A program made the position numbers and the translations under genes. Shown here piece after piece: positions 34,101 through 41,462 of a DNA stretch of 64,000 nucleotides (positions are counted from its first letter, which is position 1; every line of letters begins with the position of its first letter). Below the pieces are notes generated by a model. That model was not told the DNA's origin. It saw nothing but the letters and a program-made list of their open reading frames with translations, and made no database searches. This stretch comes from Rhizobium sp. NXC14 (lineage in GTDB: Bacteria; Pseudomonadota; Alphaproteobacteria; Rhizobiales; Rhizobiaceae), in contig NZ_CP021030.1 in assembly GCF_002117485.1 (NCBI RefSeq), forward strand, positions 1,119,001 to 1,183,000, read 5' to 3'.

Positions 34101-35425
34101 GCAGTCGCTCCGCCAATATTGCTCCACGTGGTGCCGTTGCTGCTCTGCTGCCATTGATAGCTCACCGATCCCGGCACACCGTCCGCGTCGGTGACGGCGG
34201 CCGTCAACACCTGACCCTGCGTCGCCGTCCCGCTGATGCCAAGCACACCCGGGTGGTTGTTGGCACTGACAATCGCTGCGGTCGGCGCGCTCGCCCGGTT
34301 GGTTTCGACACCACCCAGCTGATCGGTGTAAGTGGTCCTCACACGGACTTGCCTGCCCACCTGCGCTGCCTGGAGTGTCCAGCTCGGACCGGTGGCTCCG
34401 GCGATGTCGGTCCAGGTCGTCCCGATCAGCTGCTGCCAGCGATAGGTGATCGACACGTTGGCGAGCCCATCGAGGTCGGTAACGGCCGCGGTCAGGGCCT
34501 GGCCCTGAACGGGCGTACCGGTGATCGTCGCCACGCCTGCGTCGTTCACGTTGGCGACTGCCGTCGTCGGACCGCTTGCGACCGTCTCGTTGTTGCCAAG
34601 GGCATCGGTGTAGGTGGCGGTCGCTCGAACCTTCTTCTCAACCAGTGCTTGCTGCAGGCTGAGGGTTTTCGCAGTGGCGCCGGCAATGTTGCCCCACGTG
34701 CCGCCGCCATCGCTGCTTTGCTGCCATTGGTAAGCGACGATGGTCCCGGCCGGGAGCCCGTCGACATCGGTAACACCAGCCGCGATCGTGCGATTTTGAT
34801 TTGCGGCCCCGATGATGGAAACGACGCCAATGTCGTTGCCGGCAGGATTGCTCGCGACGATCGGGGATGTGGCCAGGCTGGTTCGATTGTTTTCGGTTCC
34901 TCCCGACTGATCGGTATAGGTTACCTGGACGCGGACCTGCCTGCCGACCTGCGCTGCCTGAAGCGTCCACGTCGAGCCTGTGGCGTTCGCGATGTTGCTC
35001 CAGGTGTTTCCGATCAGTTGCTGCCAGCGATAGGTGATCGATACATTGGCGAGCCCATCCAGATCCAAGACCGCGGCGGTCAGGGCTTGGCCTTGTACGG
35101 GTGTACCGGTGATCGCGACTACGCCTATGTCGCTTACGTTGGCGATGGCGGTATTGGTGGTGCTGGCAACCAGTTCCTGGTTACCCAAAGCATCGGTGTA
35201 AACAGCGGTTGCCCGCACCCGCTTTCCGACTTGAGCCTGCTGCAAGGTCAGGGCGGCTGTGGCTGCACCTGTTATGTTGCTCCATGTGGCACCGTTATCG
35301 CTGCTCTGCTGCCACTGATAGGTAATGACCGTCCCTGACGGTAACCCGTCAACATCGGTGACGTTTGCCGCCAAGGTCTGATTCTGAGTCAGAGTCCCGC
35401 TGAGAGAAACAACGCCCTGCGCCAT
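31145..35425 (-). CDS. Giant modular protein: six Ig-like repeats, DUF4082, two Calx-beta, sugar dehydrogenase domain
   Basis: 1426 residues from ATG 35425, seven bases after GGAGG. Residues 1-575 are six bacterial Ig-like repeats of about 96 residues (for example GQALTAAVTDLDGLANVSIT then YRWQQL), with types alternating ABABCD. Next come a DUF4082 domain (VDWEVGMRFVSSNTGSIQAV then RYYKAP), then two Calx-beta domains (about 735-975) and a C-terminal beta-propeller of the glucose/sorbosone dehydrogenase kind (HFGPDGMLYFSNGDG, LSGKVLRIDP, SGVRNAYRFTFDP). There is no signal peptide and no RTX nonapeptides, but such proteins are typically secreted by type I or similar systems. It could bind and oxidise surface sugars. 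Dispersed internal repetition makes recombination likely. Confidence 0.88.
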   Translation of the reverse strand: MAQGVVSLSGTLTQNQTLAANVTDVDGLPSGTVITYQWQQSSDNGATWSNITGAATAALTLQQAQVGKRVRATAVYTDALGNQELVASTTNTAIANVSDIGVVAITGTPVQGQALTAAVLDLDGLANVSITYRWQQLIGNTWSNIANATGSTWTLQAAQVGRQVRVQVTYTDQSGGTENNRTSLATSPIVASNPAGNDIGVVSIIGAANQNRTIAAGVTDVDGLPAGTIVAYQWQQSSDGGGTWGNIAGATAKTLSLQQALVEKKVRATATYTDALGNNETVASGPTTAVANVNDAGVATITGTPVQGQALTAAVTDLDGLANVSITYRWQQLIGTTWTDIAGATGPSWTLQAAQVGRQVRVRTTYTDQLGGVETNRASAPTAAIVSANNHPGVLGISGTATQGQVLTAAVTDADGVPGSVSYQWQQSSNGTTWSNIGGATAKTLTLQQAQVGNFVRATASYIDNLGNSENVTSPATSSAVANVNDPGVISITGIASQGQTLTASLSDIDGLPASVSYLWQSSDNGTTWSDVASGQSLTLSSSLVGKRVRVNATYTDLRGTGETVVSAATAPITSVSSAPVSLFTTQTPAQPNFTDGPGVDWEVGMRFVSSNTGSIQAVRYYKAPSETGTHVGRIWSATGQPLASVTFTNETASGWQQQTLASPLVINAGTTYVVSVNANSYYSLTSNGFANPISNGGLTAPAGAGVYNETIGTFPALVYQNENYFRDVVFSAGSSVALRDNATIYVSETAGAATITVVRTGSTSGQLTLEYTTNEVGGAGAAQAGADYTLPTFNGRANTGQVVFEDGESSKTFSIPIVNDPDAEGTETFSVGIQNPGPGGSLAAPRTVLVSIVDNDSAPTISLNNPVITLSEAAAAATITVQRSGNIDATATVSYATSNGSAIAGSGYTTTTGVLTFAAGQAIQTISVPLLNNTTAESNESFTLTLSNPTGAVLGSQTTATVNILDDDSNLGNLVRQTVVSGLTEPTALDWTPDGRYMIVAQQNGIVRVVDNGTLRSTPLVDLSSQVNYTPGDRGMLGLAIHPNFAANPYVYLLYTYDPPETATGTGLAGPDTKGNRPSRLVRLTVNPNTMIADPASMVVLAGTNSTWAYTSRPDLDSTGAVNIPPSGIVNGTTITAPASQIEVGTQDNDPDRAGIQNQNIRDYLATDSDSHSNGALHFGPDGMLYFSNGDGTSYNFMDPRTVRAQDVHNLSGKVLRIDPMTGAGVPGNPFYDPADPNSNQSKVFYSGVRNAYRFTFDPVTNLPVLGDVGWTTWEEINTGPAGSNFGWPYLEGPGRTGGYQDLPQAISFYNNGNRNSPSDQAAVFPLLSRSHGSPDNATAITVGDFYNDNTLMFADLVNGNVYTATMNASRQISNVQVFDTGVAYLVDIQKGPDGWLYGADLGTGTIRRWADPNAPTGATLLTPT

Positions 35426-35769
35426 CACGCTACCTCCGCATCAACCTGTCAATGTTGTCTGCTAAGTCGTCGAGGCGTGGCTGCGGGAGTCCAGTGTCCC
35501 GCTTTTCCCCACGCGCGCTGAACTCCACTGCGCGGACTATGCTCCGATCCTTTGGACTTTCCAATTAGCTCTTTGTTGGTAGAACTCTGTCATTCCTCAC
35601 ACGCCCTTGGTGCACTGGAGTTCAGCTGCAGGCTGGCTAATGGGTGCGGACGACGCGACCTTTGCCACTCTATGCGCCGATGAAGCCGGGGCTTTCGTGG
35701 CTCGGCCACGCTGCGGACTTGGCGCAGGAGATTTCCGCGTTACCTAAGCCGGCGGCATGGAGGTAGACG
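35426..35769. other. Gene-free interval with an imperfect inverted repeat
   Basis: No gene is visible in this 344 bp. GCTGAACTCCACTGC at 35517-35531 and GCACTGGAGTTCAGC at 35612-35626 form a 15-bp inverted repeat with one mismatch, 80 bp apart. The GGAGG at about 35758 belongs to the cupin gene. Confidence 0.5.
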
Positions 35770-36120
35770 ATGAAGATGCAGAAATTCACGATCGCCGACG
35801 CTTCGCTGGAGCGTTCCCCGGGGCAGGAGGCAGATATCCGCGTCGGCAATCTCGTCGATGAGCGGCATGGCGGGCCGATCACCATCGGTTACGGACGCTA
35901 CGCGCCAGGTCAGAGCCTGACCGAAACGATGGCGGTCGACGATGTCATGATCGTTCTGGAAGGGCGGCTTTCGGTTTCGACAGAGGCGGGAACGGTCAGC
36001 GCCGGGCCGGGCGAGATCGTCTATATGCCGAAGGGCGAGACCGTGACGATCCGCTCGCATGAGGAGGGCGCGCTCACCGCCTATATCACCTATCCGCATT
36101 GGCGGCCGGCGCATGCGTAG
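35770..36120 (+). CDS. EutQ-like cupin-domain protein
   Basis: 116 residues from ATG 35770 after GGAGG. A single cupin: VDERHGGPITIGYGRYAPGQSLTET, VDDVMIVLEGRLSVSTEAG, SAGPGEIVYMPKGETVTIRS, then ..TAYITYPHWRPA. The order and the EGRLSV / GEIVYMPKG blocks are those of EutQ C-terminal cupins (acetate kinase in Salmonella) and relatives outside eut operons. No other eut genes are here, so an ethanolamine role is not supported. Metal-binding His residues are mostly missing. Confidence 0.75.
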   Translation: MKMQKFTIADASLERSPGQEADIRVGNLVDERHGGPITIGYGRYAPGQSLTETMAVDDVMIVLEGRLSVSTEAGTVSAGPGEIVYMPKGETVTIRSHEEGALTAYITYPHWRPAHA

Positions 36121-36349
36121 GCCGCGCACGGCAGTGAGGTGCTTTGATCGGCTGCCTTGGTTGATTTCCTGCAGGTCTGCCAAGGCGGCTGTACCCCGTC
36201 CCGATATGGCCGTTGCGGATCGGCCGCACTGGTGGTGGTTGCAAAGATCCGGGATCGGGTAGCAAATTTGAATAGGGGCTGGTTAATGCCTATAGCTTGA
36301 GGTTAGGCGACGTGAGTTGGTATATGCCTCAATCAATTCGCAAATCATT

Positions 36350-36859
36350 TCAGAAGTTACACTGAACGGCCGAGCAATTCACAATCACCTCTTGCCGTTC
36401 GTAGTACCACAACAGACCTTGCGCGATAACAGTCGAGACCGCGACAACCAACATCATCTGTCGGGGCGTGAGGGATTTCCAAAACACAGACCGGGCTAAA
36501 AGTAGGCAGTTCGTCATTCCTGCCGGAAACATCAAAACTGGCACCCATGAAGCAACTTCTGCTTCAAATCGGTCTTTCGACGAACAGCACAAGAAGTATT
36601 GGTGGTCTTCCGAAAGGCCAAGAACGACCTCGGTTAACGCTATATACCCACTCCAAACCACCGACACGGGGCCAAGAAAATAACCCACGACAGCGACGAG
36701 GATGAACGCCCCGAATAAAAACAGGAACGCATTCGGGCCAATCATGAAAGCGAGTGTTTTCAGAATGAGGAAGACTGGCGATGCCAGAACACAAAGCAAC
36801 GTCGCCCAACCCCATTTTTGTCTCGGAGTTGGAAGGTCGACTTTGGCTTGCGCATCCAT
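36350..36859 (-). CDS. Membrane protein of unknown function
   Basis: 169 residues from ATG 36859, following GAGGACC. Four or five hydrophobic segments: WATLLCVLASPVFLILKTLAF, AFLFLFGAFILVAVVGYFLG, VLMFPAGMTNCLLLA and MMLVVAVSTVIAQGLLW. The sequence between segments is short. I do not recognise the family. Its GC content is lower than average for the window. The 230 bp to its left (36121-36349) show no gene. Confidence 0.55.
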   Translation of the reverse strand: MDAQAKVDLPTPRQKWGWATLLCVLASPVFLILKTLAFMIGPNAFLFLFGAFILVAVVGYFLGPVSVVWSGYIALTEVVLGLSEDHQYFLCCSSKDRFEAEVASWVPVLMFPAGMTNCLLLARSVFWKSLTPRQMMLVVAVSTVIAQGLLWYYERQEVIVNCSAVQCNF

Positions 36860-36954
36860 GCGTGGTCCTCAATCTGAAAAAGCGAAACGATTATGTGGTG
36901 GCGGTGCGTGACGCCAAAAGCGCTAACTGTCTGCTGATCACACAGTCAAGCCAT

Positions 36955-37812
36955 CTATCGCTCGATCACGCCGGGAACCGGCTCCTGTTCCTGACGGGAT
37001 CTGGGACCGCCTCCTTTCAGCGCTTCCACGAAACGGACCACGTCGCCGACCAGGCTATCGCTGAAGATGTCGTTGTGACCCGCACTGTCATAGATCACCA
37101 TTCGCTTGGGTTCGGGTGCGATCTCGTACAGCGCCTGCCCTGAAGACAGTGGGATGCTGTCATCAAGCCTCCCGTGGAGGAACAACTTCGGTTGTCTGAC
37201 CTTGCCTATGTTGAGGTCCGAGCGAAACGGATCCTTGAGAAGAATTTCAGCCGGGAGGAACGGATAGCGCGCCTGCGCAACCGACAGAACCGACAGGTAC
37301 GGCGATACAAGAATGACCCCGGCGGCCGGCCTCTTCGCGGCGGTGTTCACGGCGACGCCGGTGCCAAGTGACCGGCCGAGCACGACGATCTCGCTTCCGG
37401 CGTGTGCCGAAAGCCAGTCGAATGTGGCGATGCCGTCTGTCAGCAGCCCCTGTTCGCTGGGTGAGCCGGTCGATCCGGGATAGCCGCGATAGGAAATCGC
37501 CAGCAAGCCGATCCCGCGCGCGGCCAGCGCCTGAGCGAGAAACGCGTAATTGTCGACGCGGTCACCGTTTCCGAAAAACAGGAGCACGCAGGGCTTGTCG
37601 CTGTCGCTCTGGCTGTACAATCCCTGAAGCATCTCGCCGTCGGGCGTCTTGACGTGGACCGACTCGCCCCAACTCGGGTGGTCCGGAGCAGGTGTGGCGC
37701 CGGCTCCGGGATAAAGCAGTCTTGCCTGCGAAAAATAGACCAGAGCCACGATCGCCATGTAGGCGATGACCGCCATCAGCGGCAAGATCAGCAAGTACTT
37801 TGTGGTGCTCAC
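36955..37812 (-). CDS. Membrane-anchored alpha/beta hydrolase
   Basis: 285 residues from GTG 37812; ATG 37776 (after 12 more codons) is an alternative. One N-terminal membrane helix (LLILPLMAVIAYMAIVALVYF), then the BEM46-like hydrolase core: oxyanion/loop LLFFGNGDRVDNY, nucleophile Ser in VLGRSLGTGVA, Asp in LHGRLDDSIPL and His in YDSAGHNDIF, so the triad is complete. Substrate unknown; relatives are esterases or peptidases facing the periplasm. It is followed leftwards by the membrane protein gene on the same strand. Confidence 0.8.
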   Translation of the reverse strand: MSTTKYLLILPLMAVIAYMAIVALVYFSQARLLYPGAGATPAPDHPSWGESVHVKTPDGEMLQGLYSQSDSDKPCVLLFFGNGDRVDNYAFLAQALAARGIGLLAISYRGYPGSTGSPSEQGLLTDGIATFDWLSAHAGSEIVVLGRSLGTGVAVNTAAKRPAAGVILVSPYLSVLSVAQARYPFLPAEILLKDPFRSDLNIGKVRQPKLFLHGRLDDSIPLSSGQALYEIAPEPKRMVIYDSAGHNDIFSDSLVGDVVRFVEALKGGGPRSRQEQEPVPGVIER

Positions 37813-38010
37813 GACAGAATGTACCCGCCGGTTTGGCAATGCCCAGGACGCTTTGCAGCAACGCGGCCTATTACGGCGTGGTGTGCTCGGCATAGCGGCA
37901 ATATAGGCACAAATCGTTCCTGCGGAAAAGAGGTCGAGAGACGACGATGTTCTCAACGAAATGTCGGCGTAAGGCCTTCCAGACCCGCAATAATCCTTGG
38001 CACATGCCTC

Positions 38011-38616
38011 TCAGCCTGGGAAGGGGTTTCGCCACTCATCCAGTTCTTCAAGCCGTTCGTACCACTTCTGGATATGCCGGAATTCGGCGAGTGGTATGTC
38101 GGCAGCGGTTGCATAAGGAAGCGCAGCTGCCAGTGCGAAATCGGCAACGGTCAGTGTCTTCCCGACGGCGACGCTGTTCTCGGCCAAATGATCGTCGAGC
38201 ACCCGGGCATGGAGCCGAAAACTCGTCTTCGCGTCTTCGATCACGGCGACGTCAGGCTTCCCGCCGAACAACGGCTTGATCAAACTTTCAAACCACAGCG
38301 TTGCTCCATGCCGGGTGAAATGGCTGGCATCCCAGCTCAACCAGCGCAGCACGTCGATCTGCCGATGGTCATGCGGCCAGAAATCCGACGCGACTGTGTC
38401 GGACAGCCTGCACATGACGGCGTTCGCTTCCCATAAGGTCCCGGCCTCCTCCTGCAGCACCGGGACTTTCCCGTTCGGGTTCAGCGCCAGGAATTCCGCG
38501 GTTCGCTGTTCTCCGCTCGCCAGGTCAACCCTGACGAACTCCACGTCGGCTTGAAGAAAACGCGCGGCGGCGCATGCCTTTCGCGGATTGAGCGTCTCGC
38601 AATAGTAGAGCTTCAT
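38011..38616 (-). CDS. Glutathione S-transferase
   Basis: 201 residues from ATG 38616 (MKLYYCET); ATG 38631 would overlap the preceding gene by eight bases and is equally plausible. N-terminal thioredoxin-like domain: MKLYYCETLNPRKACAAARF, the cis-Pro block ALNPNGKVPVLQEEAGTLWEANAV, then an all-helical C domain with VGKTLTVADFALAAALPYA (the N-capping box region). The catalytic Ser/Cys site is YCETLNPRK. It is encoded downstream of an ArsR and an SRPBCC gene in one leftward operon, suggesting detoxification. Confidence 0.85.
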   Translation of the reverse strand: MKLYYCETLNPRKACAAARFLQADVEFVRVDLASGEQRTAEFLALNPNGKVPVLQEEAGTLWEANAVMCRLSDTVASDFWPHDHRQIDVLRWLSWDASHFTRHGATLWFESLIKPLFGGKPDVAVIEDAKTSFRLHARVLDDHLAENSVAVGKTLTVADFALAAALPYATAADIPLAEFRHIQKWYERLEELDEWRNPFPG

Positions 38617-38623
38617 CGCCGCC

Positions 38624-39106
38624 TTACCCATGATTTTGCCCTTCGGCGGTTCCCAGAAAAGAGTTCAATCGTTCGAAACTTTGAGACCAACCGGATTCAT
38701 GACCCTCAAGCGAGGATGCGCTGGCAAATCCGCTCTGCCGAAAAGTCATTTCCGTGCCGCCGTCGCTTTCCCTGAAGGTGATGGTGACGATCGTTTCGGG
38801 GCTGGTTTCGCCGGTTGCGGTCTCCCAGGCATGGGTGAAGACAAGCCTGTGCGGCGGCTCGACCTCCAGATATCTTCCGCCGACCCAATGCTCTTCTCCA
38901 TCCGGGGCAATCAGACAGGCGCGGTGTCTGCCGCCTGGCCAGGCTTCCAGCCTGTCGCCGACCGCCTTGAAGCCGTGAGGGCCACACCATTGCACCAGGG
39001 CTTTCGGGTCGGTCCATGCCCCAAAAACGAGATCGCATGGAGCATCGAACCTTCGCACGAGAACCAAGTCACGGCTATTGTCTGTTTCGGTCTCGGGTTT
39101 GGTCAT
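38624..39106 (-). CDS. SRPBCC (AHSA1-like) domain protein
   Basis: 160 residues from ATG 39106, which lies inside the end of the ArsR gene. The AHSA1/START-like fold is shown by LVRRFDAPCDLVFGAWTDPKALVQWCGPHGF, HWVGGRYLEVEPPHRLVFTHAW, TIVTITFRESDGGTEMTFRQSGF and SLEGHESGWSQSFERLNSFL. Members bind hydrophobic ligands. Pairing with an ArsR regulator is standard for this family. A near-identical operon lies 1.4 kb upstream (40865-39618). Confidence 0.85.
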   Translation of the reverse strand: MTKPETETDNSRDLVLVRRFDAPCDLVFGAWTDPKALVQWCGPHGFKAVGDRLEAWPGGRHRACLIAPDGEEHWVGGRYLEVEPPHRLVFTHAWETATGETSPETIVTITFRESDGGTEMTFRQSGFASASSLEGHESGWSQSFERLNSFLGTAEGQNHG

Positions 39107-39431
39107 TTTCGTTTCCTTGTACCTTGGACAGATAGTCATCGAGACGATCAAAGCTTTCATCCCAGAAGCGCCTGTAATCGGCGATCCAATCCGCAATTGT
39201 CTTCAAGGCTGCCGGCTCCAGGATGCGGGGACGCGAATTCGCTTCCCGGCCAGAGCGGATCAACCCGGCCTGTTCCAGGACCTTGAGATGCTTTGAGATG
39301 GCAGGTTGAGACAACGCGAAGGGATCGGCGAGCTCGGCTACGGTCGCCTTGCCATTGGCAAGCCGCGCGAGAATTGCTCTCCGCGTAGGATCGGAGAGGG
39401 CGGAAAAAATCGCATCAAGCCTGTCGTCCAT
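39075..39431 (-). CDS. ArsR-family transcriptional regulator (first pair)
   Basis: 118 residues. Winged helix-turn-helix: IFSALSDPTRRAILARLANG, VAELADPFALSQPAISKHLKVLEQAGLI, then RILEPAALKTIADWIADYRRFWDESFDRLDDYL, the SmtB/ArsR branch without the metal-binding Cys motif ELCVCDL. It is of the kind that regulates SRPBCC genes. Overlaps the following gene by 32 bases. Promoter region is 39432-39500, AT-rich (TATATAGCC). Confidence 0.88.
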   Translation of the reverse strand: MDDRLDAIFSALSDPTRRAILARLANGKATVAELADPFALSQPAISKHLKVLEQAGLIRSGREANSRPRILEPAALKTIADWIADYRRFWDESFDRLDDYLSKVQGNENDQTRDRNRQ

Positions 39432-39617
39432 GCATCACCAGTTAGCTATATAGCCAAATGGTTATATTCTGTGCGGGGAAATGTCAAGATAATTTATGGA
39501 ATCCGCAATGGCAGGAAGAAACTCGACCCCGGTGGGCAAGCGACGATGTCGTGAGCGGGACCTTCCCCGCTCGCGTCCGAGCACCCGAGAGACCATTTTG
39601 CGGGCGCTGCGCCAGCC

Positions 39618-40034
39618 TCACATCGGCGGCATCTTTTCGAAGTTCGGCACGTCGGGATCGACCCAATCCCAGGCAAGGCCGCGGACGGTGTAGGTTGCCA
39701 TTTGCGGCTGATATCGCTCGGGCTCGTCGAGGCTGGCGGCGTGGATCGTGAAGAAATCGGGCATGTATGAGAAGGTCAGGTAAACAGGCGCGCCGCAGGC
39801 CGGGCAGAAGCCGCGCGTTTTGACGTTGCCGTTGTCGGCGACCATCTGCCAGTGGCTGGCCACTCCTTCAAGCTTCACCGCCTGCCGGCTCGGGAAGGTC
39901 AGATAGGATCCGTGGCCGGTGCCGCTCGTCCGCTGGCAATCGCGGCACTGGCAGTCGTTCATCGCAATCGGCTCGGCCGAGATCTCGTATTGGATGGCGC
40001 CGCAGGCGCAGCCGCCGGTATAAGGCTTGCTCAT
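39618..40034 (-). CDS. GFA/CENP-V zinc-domain protein
   Basis: 138 residues. Seven Cys in the pattern of glutathione-dependent formaldehyde-activating enzyme (Gfa): Cys9, Cys11, Cys28, Cys30, Cys33, Cys77 and Cys80, i.e. GGCACGAIQYE, CQCRDCQRTSG and GFCPACGAPVYL. Two zinc ions are expected. Most such proteins lack a proved formaldehyde role. It is 40 bp downstream of the SRPBCC gene at 40075 and probably in its operon. Confidence 0.82.
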   Translation of the reverse strand: MSKPYTGGCACGAIQYEISAEPIAMNDCQCRDCQRTSGTGHGSYLTFPSRQAVKLEGVASHWQMVADNGNVKTRGFCPACGAPVYLTFSYMPDFFTIHAASLDEPERYQPQMATYTVRGLAWDWVDPDVPNFEKMPPM

Positions 40035-40074
40035 TGCTTTCTCCTGAACAAATTTGTGATGTGGCTCGTGCGGA

Positions 40075-40539
40075 TCAGTCCTCGCTGCCGGCGAGGGCGC
40101 CGATATTCTTCACGACCTTCTTCCAGCCTTCGCCCATCTTCTGGAAGGCGGTTTCATTCCTCGGAAGCAGGAAGCCGGAATGAACGAGGCGCAGCCGTGT
40201 GCCGTTTTCCGTCCTGGAGAGAAGGAAGGTGACGACGGTATCGAGCGGCGAGCCGTAGCCGGCATTCTCGGCATGTCCGCCTTTCCAGGCATAGGAGAGA
40301 CGCTCATTCGGCTTCACCTCCAGCACCTCACAGTGAATGGTGCCGTCCCAGGCGCCGGCCGGCGTCGTCTGGTAGGTGAAGCGCTTGCCTTCGACCGGCT
40401 CGAAGCCCGCCGGCATCATCAGCCAGCGGCCCATCAGCTCGGCTGACGTCAGCGTTTTCCAGATTGTTTCCGGCGCGTGCGGGAACACTTCGTCGACGAC
40501 AATCTCCTGCGTGTCGGGCTTCAATGCGGTGTCGGTCAT
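40075..40539 (-). CDS. SRPBCC (AHSA1-like) domain protein, second copy
   Basis: 154 residues from ATG 40539, overlapping the ArsR stop (ATGA). DEVFPHAPETIWKTLTSAELMGRWLMMPAGFEPVEGKRFTY gives the N-terminal helix and strand, then GTIHCEVLEVKPNERLSYAWKGG, TVVTFLLSRTENGTRLRLVHSGF and MGEGWKKVVKNIGALAG. The last block is the typical C-terminal helix. The gene stops 40 bp before the Gfa gene. The order ArsR-SRPBCC-extra enzyme repeats that of 39431-38011. Confidence 0.85.
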   Translation of the reverse strand: MTDTALKPDTQEIVVDEVFPHAPETIWKTLTSAELMGRWLMMPAGFEPVEGKRFTYQTTPAGAWDGTIHCEVLEVKPNERLSYAWKGGHAENAGYGSPLDTVVTFLLSRTENGTRLRLVHSGFLLPRNETAFQKMGEGWKKVVKNIGALAGSED

Positions 40540-40865
40540 GGATCGATTTCCTTCAGCAAGGTTCTGAGATCGGCAAAACGTTTGCGCCAGAAGGTGCCGT
40601 AATGGCTCATCCAGTCCACAAGCGGCGCAAGGCCTTCGGGCTCGGCGCGGTAATAGACATTGCGGCCCTCGGGGCGCTCGGCGACGAGGCCCGCCTGCTT
40701 CAGCGCCTTGAGGTGCTGCGAGACGGCGCCCTGCGTGACGGTGCTCGCCCGTGTCAGTTCGACGACGGTGATCTCCTTGGAGAGGACGATCTGCTCGAAC
40801 ACCGCCCGTCGGGTAGGATCGGCAAGGGCGCGCATGACGGTGGTAATTGGGGTGGTCTCGATCAT
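40536..40865 (-). CDS. ArsR-family transcriptional regulator (second pair)
   Basis: 109 residues from ATG 40865. VMRALADPTRRAVFEQIVLSKEITVVELTRASTVTQGAVSQHLKALKQAGLVAERPEGRNVYYRAEPEGLAPLVDWMSHYGTFWRKRFADL is a complete ArsR winged helix of the same branch as the gene at 39431. Start region is AT-rich (AATTAGCC-like) and could contain its operator. It is the first gene of a leftward ArsR-SRPBCC-Gfa operon. Confidence 0.88.
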   Translation of the reverse strand: MIETTPITTVMRALADPTRRAVFEQIVLSKEITVVELTRASTVTQGAVSQHLKALKQAGLVAERPEGRNVYYRAEPEGLAPLVDWMSHYGTFWRKRFADLRTLLKEIDP

Positions 40866-41159
40866 GTAAACACAATAGTCGTGACTAATTGATGAGTCAA
40901 GGCTAATTGGTATCTGTCTTCGGGATGAACTGAAAAGGGATGCTTGATCAGCCCTATGACGGCACCTTGCGTCTGGGCTCGCCACCGCGGCCCGGTGCAC
41001 CATGCGCGACGGCGCCCACCGCCTGTTGCCGCTTTCCTTGTCGTCCGACGGATATCGGCGATTTCGGCGCGGAGCCGACACCATGACATCGCACCAGATT
41101 TAGAGGCGGGCTGGAACCTCGTCAGACCTGCGAAGTTTGCGAGACGAGGAGAATTCCAC

Positions 41160-41462
41160 ATGCATTTGATTCAGTTGTTTATTCCGGCAGCGCCGCAAGC
41201 GACGATCGACATCGGAGACATTATCGCGACAATTCAGCGCGAGATGACGGAGCGCCATGGCGGTGTGACGGCCTATCTCAATTCCCCCGCAAAAGGGCTT
41301 TGGTCCAATGACGAGGGAACTGAAGAAGATACCGTCATAGTGATCGAAGTCATGGTGGGCAGTCTCGATCGGGCGTGGTGGCGCCAATACCGTCGCGAAC
41401 TCGAACGGCTGCTCGGCCAGGATGAACTGCTCGTGCGGGCACTTCCAGTCGAGACGCTATGA
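41160..41462 (+). CDS. Conserved-looking protein of unknown function
   Basis: 100 residues from ATG 41160, eight bases after AGGAG. The sequence MHLIQLFIPAAPQATIDIGD, ..HGGVTAYLNSPAKGLWS..GTEEDTVIVIEVMVGSLDRAWWRQYRRELERLLGQDELLVRALPVETL looks like a small alpha/beta protein; no family is recognised. It overlaps the BNR-repeat gene by four bases (ATGA), so the two are translationally coupled. The 295 bp before it (40866-41159) show no other gene. Confidence 0.6.
   Translation: MHLIQLFIPAAPQATIDIGDIIATIQREMTERHGGVTAYLNSPAKGLWSNDEGTEEDTVIVIEVMVGSLDRAWWRQYRRELERLLGQDELLVRALPVETL

Noticed and set aside
33533..35338. 601-residue open frame on the plus strand
   Set aside because: It lies opposite the Ig-repeat region of the giant gene and mirrors its periodicity; composition is His/Arg/Gly-rich and no domain is seen.
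34250..35400. CRISPR-like regular DNA repetition
   Set aside because: Repeats are long (about 290 bp), in frame and coding for Ig-like domains, not short repeats with unique spacers.
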